Of a DNA stretch of 6,761 nucleotides, positions 1 to 4,900 are shown in pieces. The notes under the pieces were generated by a model. That model did not search any database, was not told the origin of the DNA, and saw only the letters and a program-made list of their open reading frames with translations. This stretch comes from Oscillospiraceae bacterium UBA6409. Lineage in GTDB: Bacteria > Bacillota > Clostridia > Oscillospirales > Oscillospiraceae. The position numbers and the translations under genes are program-made. Numbering within the stretch: position 1 is the stretch's first letter; each line of letters opens with the position of its first letter. The stretch spans positions 1 through 6,761 of the forward strand of contig DJPP01000108.1 in NCBI GenBank assembly GCA_002438575.1, given 5' to 3'.

Positions 1-303
1 CTGCCCGGCGAGGTCAACGAGGAGGTCCGCGCCAAGGCGGGCATCGCGCCCGAGGACGTCATCACCTGCCGTCCCGCCGATTTGCTGGAGCCAGAGCTGG
101 AGAAGTACCGCGAGGAGTTCAAGGATCTGGCCAGATCCGACGAGGACGTGCTGAGCCTGGCACTGTTCCCCCAGGTGGCGCCCAAGTTCATCGAGAAGCG
201 CGACCACCCCGCTGCCGAAGTGCCCGCAGCGCCTGCGGCCGCCCCCGCCAAGCCCGCCGACGACAATGCCGTCCGCGAGCTGTATGTGGAGTGGAAAAAC
301 TGA
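1..303 (+). CDS. oadA: Oxaloacetate decarboxylase alpha / pyruvate carboxylase subunit B-type carboxyltransferase, C-terminal part
   Basis: The reading frame is open from the first base and ends with TGA at 301-303, leaving about 100 C-terminal residues; the start lies outside the window. The stretch ITCRPADLLEPELEKYREE followed by ALFPQVAPKFIEKR is typical of the conserved C-terminal carboxyltransferase domain of OadA/PycB proteins. These transfer carboxyl groups between oxaloacetate or pyruvate and biotin, and in anaerobes often form part of a membrane sodium pump. After KFIEKR comes an Ala/Pro-rich hinge and then a short tail, VRELYVEWKN. No biotinyl domain with its MKM motif is present, so biotin is presumably carried by a separate subunit. 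A hairpin follows 22 bp downstream, so this is the last gene of its operon. Family assignment is fairly secure. Which of the related decarboxylases it is cannot be decided from this fragment. Confidence 0.82.
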   Translation: MPGEVNEEVRAKAGIAPEDVITCRPADLLEPELEKYREEFKDLARSDEDVLSLALFPQVAPKFIEKRDHPAAEVPAAPAAAPAKPADDNAVRELYVEWKN

Positions 304-325
304 CAGTTCTTCTTTCCTTTCCCGC

Positions 326-361
326 AGAGAGCCGGAAAAGCCCCCGCTTTTCCGGCTCTCT
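326..361 (+). terminator. Hairpin terminator after the decarboxylase gene
   Basis: A perfect 15-bp stem pairs 326-340 with 347-361 around a six-base loop (CCCCCG), starting 22 bp after the stop codon. The following bases (TCCCTGATTT) are only weakly T-rich, so it is either an imperfect intrinsic terminator or a 3'-end stabilising hairpin. Confidence 0.72.
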
Positions 362-402
362 CCCTGATTTCAAAGAAATCCTGTTCTTTTTGCAAAAAAA
401 GC

Positions 403-431
403 TTGCAATATCGGTACACATCGACTATAAT
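403..431 (+). promoter_or_regulatory. Strong sigma-A promoter of the tRNA operon
   Basis: TTGCAA at 403-408 and a perfect TATAAT at 426-431 are separated by exactly 17 bp. An A-tract (394-400) preceded by a T-run sits just upstream of the -35 and could act as an UP element. The stretch after the -10 (AGCACCG) is GC-rich, as in stable-RNA promoters under growth-rate or stringent control. The expected transcription start is near 438, giving a leader of about 12 nt before tRNA-Lys. Confidence 0.85.
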
Positions 432-450
432 AGCACCGTTGACAGGATAT

Positions 451-526
451 GCACCTTTAGCTCAGTTGGTAGAGCACCTGACTCTTAATCAGGGTGTCCA
501 GGGTTCGAGTCCCTGAAGGTGTACCA
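451..526 (+). tRNA. tRNA-Lys (anticodon CTT)
   Basis: The 76-nt cloverleaf has acceptor arms 451-457 and 516-522, a D arm with the AGTTGGTAGAG loop region, an anticodon stem CCTGA/TCAGG, loop 482-488 with anticodon CTT at 484-486, a T arm with TTCGAGT, discriminator A at 523 and an encoded CCA at 524-526. The anticodon reads AAG, the preferred Lys codon in a GC-rich genome. The first acceptor pair is G1-U72 (451/522), a wobble where G-C is usual. U450 could also pair with the discriminator A523. Confidence 0.97.
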
Positions 527-536
527 GTAATAGCAG

Positions 537-560
537 ATCACCGACCCGACCGCCGGTGAT
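537..560 (+). other. Short hairpin in the spacer between the two tRNAs
   Basis: ATCACCG (537-543) pairs perfectly with CGGTGAT (554-560), followed by a short T-run (560-563). The 43-nt spacer between the tRNAs otherwise holds nothing recognisable. The hairpin could separate the two tRNAs in the precursor for RNase cleavage or act as a weak attenuator; both roles are inferred. Confidence 0.5.
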
Positions 561-569
561 TTTCTATAC

Positions 570-644
570 GGCCCGTTGGTCAAGTGGTTAAGACAGAGGC
601 CTCTCACGCCTTTAACATCGGTTCGAATCCGGTACGGGTCACCA
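570..644 (+). tRNA. tRNA-Glu (anticodon CTC)
   Basis: The 75-nt cloverleaf has acceptor arms GGCCCGT (570-576) and ACGGGTC (634-640), anticodon stem 596-600/608-612, loop CTCTCAC with anticodon CTC at 603-605, T loop TTCGAAT, discriminator A at 641 and an encoded CCA at 642-644. The acceptor stem, including the G2-U71 wobble and A73, and the D-arm sequence closely match my recollection of Bacillus subtilis tRNA-Glu, which supports a Bacillota host. It reads GAG. It is co-transcribed with tRNA-Lys from the promoter at 403-431. Confidence 0.97.
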
Positions 645-675
645 AGTTCAAACTCCACCGTTTGGTGGGATGATT

Positions 676-707
676 TAGCTCCATCTTCACGATGGAGCTA
701 CTTTTTT
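676..707 (+). terminator. Intrinsic terminator after the tRNAs, in the leader of the MATE gene
   Basis: A perfect 10-bp stem, TAGCTCCATC (676-685) with GATGGAGCTA (691-700), closes a five-base loop and is followed by C and six T residues (702-707). It is a textbook factor-independent terminator for the tRNA operon. Only 15 bases (708-722) lie between the T-run and the MATE start codon, so it also sits inside the MATE leader and could work as an attenuator. A smaller hairpin (655-659 with 664-668) precedes it. Confidence 0.9.
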
Positions 708-722
708 CGATAGGAGGCCCCC

Positions 723-2063
723 ATGGCAAAGCAATCCATCCGTCTCTCCGACCATTTCACGTACGGCAAGCTGCTGCGCTTCACGCTTCCCTCCATCTGC
801 ATGATGGTCTTCACGTCCATCTACGGCGTGGTGGACGGCCTGTTCGTCTCCAACTTTGTGGGCAAGACGCCCTTTGCCGCCGTAAACCTGGTCATGCCCT
901 TCGTGATGATCCTGGGCGGCATGGGCTTTATGATCGGCACCGGCGGCACCGCCCTGGTGTCCAAGCTGCTGGGCGAGGGCAAGACGGACGAAGCCCACCG
1001 CACCTTCTCCATGCTGGTACTGTTCACGCTGCTGTTGGGCGCGGTGCTGTCCGCCGTGGGCATCCTCACCATGCCCGCCGTCGCCCGTCTGCTGGGCGCG
1101 TCTGACGCCATGATGGCCGACTGCATTCTCTATGGCCGCATCGTCACCGGCTTCACCTTCGCCTTCATGCTGCAAAATGTGTTCCAGAGCTTCTTCATCG
1201 CCGCCGAAAAGCCCCGCCTGGGCCTGACGGTCACCGTGGCCGCCGGCGTCACCAACATGGTACTGGACGCGCTCTTCATCGCCGTTTTCGACTGGGGCGT
1301 GGCCGGCGCAGCCATCGCCACCGGCCTGAGCCAGTGCGTGGGCGGCGTACTGCCCCTGATCTACTTCCTGCGGCCCAACACCAGCCTGCTGCGCCTGCGG
1401 CCCGCCGCCCTGCGTCTGCACCCCATCCTCCAGTCCTGCGGCAACGGCTCCTCCGAGCTGATGAGCAACATCTCCTCCTCCCTGGTGGGTATGCTCTACA
1501 ATTTCCAGCTCATGCGCCTGATCGGCGAGGACGGCGTCTCCGCCTATGGCGTGCTGATGTACGTCCAGTTCATCTTCGTAGCCATCTTCATCGGCTACTC
1601 CATCGGCTGCGCGCCGGTAGTCAGCTTCCACTACGGCGCGCAGCACCACAGTGAGCTGAAAAACCTCCTGCGGAAAAGCGCCCTGCTGATGGCCATCGGC
1701 GGCGTGACCCTGACGATCCTGGCCCGCGTGCTGGCCTCCCCTCTGGCCAAACTGTTTGTCGGCTACGATGCCGGCCTCTACGCCCTGACCACCCATGCCT
1801 TCCGGCTGTTCTGCTGGTCCTTCCTGCTGGCGGGCTTCAACATCTTCGCCTCCGGCTTCTTCACCGCCCTGAACAACGGTGCCATCTCCGCCGCCATCTC
1901 CTTCCTGCGGACGCTGGTGTTCCAGGCCGGCTCCGTCATCGTCCTGCCCATACTTCTGGGCGTGGACGGCATCTGGTGGGCCATCACCGCCGCCGAGATC
2001 TTTGCCTTTCTCATCTCCTGCGTCTTTTTGGTGCTCAAGCGGAACAAATACCACTATATGTGA
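723..2063 (+). CDS. MATE family multidrug/cation-coupled efflux transporter
   Basis: A 446-residue integral membrane protein, close to the usual 440-480 residues of MATE exporters, which expel organic cations or drugs in exchange for Na+ or H+. Twelve hydrophobic segments are expected. The internal two-fold repeat of the family is visible: SIYGVVDGLFVSNFVG (about 32-47) and VLDALFIAVFDWGVAGAA (about 180-197) in the first half, and FNIFASGFFTALNNGAIS (about 372-389) with GVDGIWWAITAAEI (about 413-426) in the second. It resembles the MepA-like Bacillota branch. The substrate cannot be read from sequence. The ATG at 723 is supported by AGGAGG at 712-717. No convincing promoter lies between the tRNA terminator and the gene, so transcription probably reads through from the tRNA operon. 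No terminator separates it from the downstream regulator. Confidence 0.93.
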   Translation: MAKQSIRLSDHFTYGKLLRFTLPSICMMVFTSIYGVVDGLFVSNFVGKTPFAAVNLVMPFVMILGGMGFMIGTGGTALVSKLLGEGKTDEAHRTFSMLVLFTLLLGAVLSAVGILTMPAVARLLGASDAMMADCILYGRIVTGFTFAFMLQNVFQSFFIAAEKPRLGLTVTVAAGVTNMVLDALFIAVFDWGVAGAAIATGLSQCVGGVLPLIYFLRPNTSLLRLRPAALRLHPILQSCGNGSSELMSNISSSLVGMLYNFQLMRLIGEDGVSAYGVLMYVQFIFVAIFIGYSIGCAPVVSFHYGAQHHSELKNLLRKSALLMAIGGVTLTILARVLASPLAKLFVGYDAGLYALTTHAFRLFCWSFLLAGFNIFASGFFTALNNGAISAAISFLRTLVFQAGSVIVLPILLGVDGIWWAITAAEIFAFLISCVFLVLKRNKYHYM

Positions 2064-2074
2064 GCGTTTTCCCC

Positions 2075-2103
2075 TTGCAATCGGATAAACATAGTGTTAT
2101 ACT
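2075..2103 (+). promoter_or_regulatory. Sigma-A promoter of the Rrf2 regulator gene
   Basis: TTGCAA at 2075-2080 and TATACT at 2098-2103 are separated by 17 bp, beginning 12 bp after the MATE stop codon. The predicted start near 2110 gives a short leader of about 23 nt. The -10 lies inside the palindrome at 2086-2110, so a bound repressor would block polymerase. Confidence 0.85.
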
Positions 2104-2110
2104 ATGTTTA
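2086..2110 (+). promoter_or_regulatory. Palindromic operator overlapping the Rrf2 promoter
   Basis: TAAACATAGT (2086-2095) and ACTATGTTTA (2101-2110) form a perfect 10+10 bp inverted repeat around a five-base centre (GTTAT). The site covers the -10 and half of the spacer. Rrf2-family proteins bind as dimers to inverted repeats of about this size and often repress their own gene. Binding by the adjacent regulator is inferred from position. There is no T-run after it, so a terminator is unlikely. Confidence 0.75.
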
Positions 2111-2132
2111 CTAATACAAGGGAGGTCTTCCC

Positions 2133-2555
2133 ATGCTCGTATCAACCAAAGGCCGCTACGCCCTCCGGGTCATGCTGGAGCTGGCCCAGGACGACAGCGC
2201 CGCCTATCTCCCCCTGCCCGCCATTGCCGAACGGCAGGGTATCTCCGAAAAATATCTGGAGAGCATCATCTCCGTGCTGTCCAAGGCCGGCCTGGTGGAC
2301 GGTCTGCGGGGCAAGGGCGGCGGCTACCGCCTGAACCGCCCCGCCGCCGACTATTCCGTGGGCCAGATCCTGCGGCTGACCGAGGGCTCTCTGGCTCCCG
2401 TCACCTGCCTGGAGGGCGACGAGAATACCTGCCCCCGTGCCGGTCACTGCACCACGCTCCCCATGTGGGAAAAGCTGGACGCCCTCATCAACGACTATCT
2501 GGACAGCGTCTCCCTGGCCGACCTGCTGACCCAGACCGACGGCAACGCCCTCTGA
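2133..2555 (+). CDS. Rrf2 family transcriptional regulator, IscR/CymR-like
   Basis: A 140-residue protein, the normal length for the family. The start MLVSTKGRYALRVMLELA and the winged-helix region (about 1-70) are characteristic: recognition segment ISEKYLESIISVLSKAGLV (37-55) and wing GKGGGYRLNRP (60-70). A Glu at position 43 matches the residue that in E. coli IscR helps switch DNA specificity with cluster state. Three cysteines follow at 92, 100 and 106; IscR uses 92, 98 and 104 to hold a [2Fe-2S] cluster, so cluster sensing of iron, oxygen or nitrosative stress is plausible. A role like CymR in cysteine metabolism is the alternative. GGAGG at 2121-2125 supports the ATG at 2133. It has its own promoter and operator, and a terminator directly follows, so no isc/suf genes are co-transcribed. 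The target genes are unknown; MATE just upstream is only a candidate. Confidence 0.93.
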   Translation: MLVSTKGRYALRVMLELAQDDSAAYLPLPAIAERQGISEKYLESIISVLSKAGLVDGLRGKGGGYRLNRPAADYSVGQILRLTEGSLAPVTCLEGDENTCPRAGHCTTLPMWEKLDALINDYLDSVSLADLLTQTDGNAL

Positions 2556-2565
2556 GATCACACCG

Positions 2566-2601
2566 AAAAAACTCCCGGACCCTGTGGTCCGGGAGTTTTT
2601 T
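2566..2601. terminator. Bidirectional intrinsic terminator between convergent genes
   Basis: ACTCCCGGACC (2571-2581) pairs perfectly with GGTCCGGGAGT (2586-2596) around CTGT, and the flanking A5 (2566-2570) and T5 (2597-2601) give U-tracts on both strands. It ends the Rrf2 gene on plus and the sortase gene on minus, whose stop is at 2618. Confidence 0.95.
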
Positions 2602-2617
2602 ATTTTTCCGATCCGGC

Positions 2618-3628
2618 TCAGCCCTTGTGCTCCGTCTTGGCCGTATCCGTCTTGCTGGCAGCATCGGTCTTACTGGCGGCAGCATCCTCCACCGCGGAGA
2701 TGTCCGCGGCAGCGGCTGCGGCATCTGCCGCCGTCTTGTCCTGGATGCGGTCCGCCGGGATACCGGCAGCCTCGGCCTCACCGCGGGTCATGGTGATAGG
2801 CGCGGCGGAGTCCTCCACCAGCTTCGCCATCAGCAGATAGCGGTGATGATCGTCGCCGTTCTTGCACACGGACAGCACCACCACCTTGTCGCCCGCCTGG
2901 GGCAGGTTGGTCTTGTCCACGTTCACGCAGCCCTCGGCGCTGTAAAAGGCGTTCTGGTTGGTGTCACTCTTGTACTTGGGATCGTCGGCCGCCTTGCCCA
3001 GCGCCTCAAAGAACGCGTTGAACACCTGCTCGTCCTTGAAGTCGTGGTAATACAGGATGTGGCTGGTATCATAGGGGATGCAGGCGAAGAACTTATACGT
3101 CAGCTGACGGCCCGGCTGATAGATGTACATAACGGCGTTGTCGTCGAACTTCAGCGTCTCGCCGTAGCTCTGCAGGCCGCCGAACATGGTCCGGTTGGCC
3201 ATGTTGTGGCCATAGATCACCGTCACGGGATCGCTCAGGTCGGCCTTGTTGTAATAGGACTGGATATACAGAGAACCCGCCTTGTTGGTCACACCGTCCA
3301 GGTCGCGGTTCAGGTAGTAGTCGTCGTCATACCCGGTGCTGCTCTTGGTGGACTTGGGGCTCTGCGCCAGATAGTGGCCCTTGCTGATGGCACACTGGGT
3401 GGCATTGGGCACTTGAATGAACCCGAACACGTCCGGGTACTTCTCCTCGTCAAAGCTGATGCCGTCCGGCAGCTCGATGGGCTCCGGCTCCACGATGACC
3501 TCCTCGTCCTTGGGGTCCACCTCCGGCTCCTTCTGCTCTCCGCAGCCCGCCAGCACGGCGGAGCCCAGCGTCAGCAGCGCCATCACAAGCGCCATTCGGC
3601 GTAAAAAGTGCTTTTTCATCTTCTCCAT
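2618..3628 (-). CDS. Class B sortase with a lipoprotein signal peptide
   Basis: Read from ATG 3626-3628 this is a 336-residue protein; the choice is supported by AAGGAG at 3634-3639, five bases upstream, and by the basic n-region MEKMKKHFLRR that begins there. The frame runs open upstream to about 3694 but without support. A hydrophobic segment (12-27) ends in the lipobox LAGC with Cys29, so the mature protein should be lipid-anchored outside the membrane. After an acidic, Pro-rich linker (30-55), the sortase domain (about 60-271) shows YLNRDLDG and AGSLYIQ, the catalytic His141 in VIYGHNM, Cys255 in VLSVC and Arg263 in HHRYLL. The eight-residue Cys-Arg spacing and the insertions fit class B, which attach proteins to peptidoglycan in wall anchoring, haem uptake or pilus assembly. 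A 65-residue Ala/Asp/Lys/Thr-rich tail follows. No substrate with a sorting signal is in the window. It has its own promoter. Confidence 0.9.
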   Translation of the reverse strand: MEKMKKHFLRRMALVMALLTLGSAVLAGCGEQKEPEVDPKDEEVIVEPEPIELPDGISFDEEKYPDVFGFIQVPNATQCAISKGHYLAQSPKSTKSSTGYDDDYYLNRDLDGVTNKAGSLYIQSYYNKADLSDPVTVIYGHNMANRTMFGGLQSYGETLKFDDNAVMYIYQPGRQLTYKFFACIPYDTSHILYYHDFKDEQVFNAFFEALGKAADDPKYKSDTNQNAFYSAEGCVNVDKTNLPQAGDKVVVLSVCKNGDDHHRYLLMAKLVEDSAAPITMTRGEAEAAGIPADRIQDKTAADAAAAAADISAVEDAAASKTDAASKTDTAKTEHKG

Positions 3629-3633
3629 TGCTG

Positions 3634-3639
3634 CTCCTT
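3634..3639 (-). promoter_or_regulatory. Ribosome binding site fixing the sortase start
   Basis: AAGGAG on the minus strand, five bases before ATG 3626-3628. It argues against the longer open frame that could begin near 3694, and puts the signal peptide at the true N-terminus. Confidence 0.8.
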
Positions 3640-3669
3640 CCCGCGGCCCTCTCTTCCTCTCGAGCCGCT

Positions 3670-3687
3670 GCGGCGTGTGTCCGCCGC
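3670..3687 (-). other. GC hairpin near the 5' end of the sortase mRNA
   Basis: A six-bp GC stem (3670-3675 with 3682-3687) around a six-base loop lies about 12 nt from the predicted transcript start and about 40 nt before the start codon. It may stabilise the 5' end; no known riboswitch or attenuator pattern is seen. Confidence 0.4.
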
Positions 3688-3705
3688 GTCGCAATATACT
3701 TTAAT

Positions 3706-3734
3706 ATGATACCATACAGCGTCCCTGATTGCAA
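3706..3734 (-). promoter_or_regulatory. Sigma-A promoter of the sortase gene, with extended -10
   Basis: On the minus strand TTGCAA (3734-3729), a 17-bp spacer and TATCAT (3711-3706) preceded by TGG, an extended -10 element. The predicted start is near 3699, giving a leader of about 70 nt. The -35 begins 23 bp after the stop codon of the phage-module gene at 3757, which makes the sortase an independent transcription unit, although no terminator stops read-through from upstream. Confidence 0.78.
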
Positions 3735-3756
3735 GCACTTTTCCCCTATCCGACCC

Positions 3757-4884
3757 TTATGCCAGCGTCATGCCGTACTGGCCCAGCAGCTTCTCGAACC
3801 GCTGCCGCTGCACCGGTGTCATGCGGGCCGTATACTGCGCCGCCAGCGCCTGGGCCAGGTCGCCGTTGCCCCGCTTCAGATAGTTCCCCACGGCCCGCTG
3901 CAAACTCTCCGCCGCCGTAGAGCTCAGGCTCTCGCTCCTGCTGCCGGTATCTCCACTATCTGTAAGACGGACGCCGGAGGCGGAAAGTTTCCTCTCCTGC
4001 TCCGCTTTGTCGGAAAAATGTGCCAGCAGCGCCTGATACAGCTTCTGATCCCTGTCGCCCGCGCTCTCATACTCATCCTGCGCCGCCGCCAGCAGCTTTT
4101 CCCACTCCTTGCGGCTGTCCTGCCAGCGCTGGTACTCGTTCTTCTCCTGCTGGGTCAGCAGGTCGTACTGCGTCTCCAGCGCCTGCCCCTCTTGACGGTA
4201 CTCCGCCAGCGCCGCCTGCCGCAGCTCCGGCACCAGCGCCGCCAGCTCCTGCAAATACCCGTTGTACGCCTGCTGTCCCGCCGTCTGCGCATAGCTGGAG
4301 CCGTACCCGCCGGTCAGCGCCGCCGCCTTGCCCAGCGTGTCCTCCATGGCCGCCGCGCCGCGGGCGGCATACAGTCTGGCATACCGCTGGTACCACTCGT
4401 CCTCCTCCGGATCGTAGTCGAAGGCATCACGCCCCGCGATCTGGTCATACAGCGCCTGCAAACGCTCCTCGAACCGGGACCGGTACGCCTCCGGCTCCAG
4501 CGCCGCCACACTGTCCCGGTACGCCTGCGCCGCCGTCACCTCGTCCGACGGCGTATAGCCCCTCTCCAGCTCCTGCAGGCGCCGCGCCGTGCCCGCCGTG
4601 ACCTCCGCCCTGGGTGCCGCCGCCTCTGCTGCCGCGGCGGCCTGCGCCGCCTGCTCCGCCGCCGTAGGCGCGGACAGCAGGCTCCCCCACGTCTCGTCGC
4701 CGGCAATGCCGTCCACCATCGTCAGTCCGTTCTTCTTCTGATAGTCCCGTACCGCGGCTCTCGTCTTCTTGCCGAAGATACTGTCCTCGTCCAGGCTGTA
4801 CCCCCGCTTGTTCAATTCATTCTGCAGCTGCCGCACCGCGCTGCCCTGTGAACCGTATGCCACCATCGTATACGTCGATGCCAT
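3757..4884 (-). CDS. Phage tail-module protein with N-terminal peptidoglycan-binding domain
   Basis: A 375-residue soluble protein with no signal peptide. ATG 4882-4884 is chosen because AGGAGG lies at 4893-4898, eight bases upstream; an in-frame ATG at 4923 would overlap the preceding gene and lacks that support. Residues 8-70 form a PG_binding_1-type domain (GSQGSAVRQLQNELNKRGY, then DGIAGDETWGSLL), which binds cell-wall peptidoglycan. An Ala-rich linker (72-100) leads to a long, charged, mostly helical body (101-300, probably coiled coil) containing RDAFDYD (152-158) and TGGYGSSYAQTAGQQAYNGY (191-210). From memory, the latter resembles a motif in uncharacterised phage structural proteins of Clostridia. 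The C-terminus (320-375) is a second helical block. No hydrolase motif is seen, so it probably binds rather than cuts the wall. It sits 16 bp after the tail protein gene in the same operon. Its exact role is unknown; a tail-tip or virion-associated wall-binding protein is the best guess. Confidence 0.8.
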   Translation of the reverse strand: MASTYTMVAYGSQGSAVRQLQNELNKRGYSLDEDSIFGKKTRAAVRDYQKKNGLTMVDGIAGDETWGSLLSAPTAAEQAAQAAAAAEAAAPRAEVTAGTARRLQELERGYTPSDEVTAAQAYRDSVAALEPEAYRSRFEERLQALYDQIAGRDAFDYDPEEDEWYQRYARLYAARGAAAMEDTLGKAAALTGGYGSSYAQTAGQQAYNGYLQELAALVPELRQAALAEYRQEGQALETQYDLLTQQEKNEYQRWQDSRKEWEKLLAAAQDEYESAGDRDQKLYQALLAHFSDKAEQERKLSASGVRLTDSGDTGSRSESLSSTAAESLQRAVGNYLKRGNGDLAQALAAQYTARMTPVQRQRFEKLLGQYGMTLA

Positions 4885-4892
4885 GCCTCTCT

Positions 4893-4898
4893 CCTCCT
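4893..4898 (-). promoter_or_regulatory. Ribosome binding site fixing the start of the peptidoglycan-binding protein
   Basis: AGGAGG on the minus strand, eight bases before ATG 4882-4884 and within the 16-bp gap after the upstream stop. It favours this start over the ATG at 4923 inside the upstream gene. Confidence 0.75.
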
Positions 4899-4900
4899 CG

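Noticed and set aside
366..380. GATTTC-AAA-GAAATC inverted repeat upstream of the tRNA promoter
   Set aside because: Only six bp with a three-base loop and no T-run; too weak to call an operator or terminator.
439..444. Perfect TTGACA just upstream of tRNA-Lys
   Set aside because: No -10 lies 16-18 bp downstream; that position is inside the tRNA D arm. The promoter at 403-431 explains transcription.
670..678. ATG ATT TAG mini-frame before the tRNA terminator as a leader peptide
   Set aside because: Only two codons, with no properly spaced ribosome binding site.
687..2054. Long minus-strand open frame (455 codons) opposite the MATE gene
   Set aside because: The translation is Gln/Gly/His/Glu-rich low complexity, as expected from the antisense of a GC-rich membrane protein gene; there is no ribosome binding site or family signature.
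1976..3604. Plus-strand open frame (542 codons) spanning the end of MATE, Rrf2 and the antisense of the sortase
   Set aside because: It crosses two real genes, a promoter and a terminator, and its composition is that of a frame shadow.
361..3730. TCCCTGATT repeated at 361-369 and 3722-3730 as possible attachment sites
   Set aside because: Many nine-base matches are expected by chance in a window of this size, and neither copy lies in a tRNA gene or next to an integrase.
3628..4851. Plus-strand open frame opposite the peptidoglycan-binding protein gene
   Set aside because: Arg/Leu/Pro-rich shadow of a well-supported minus-strand gene.
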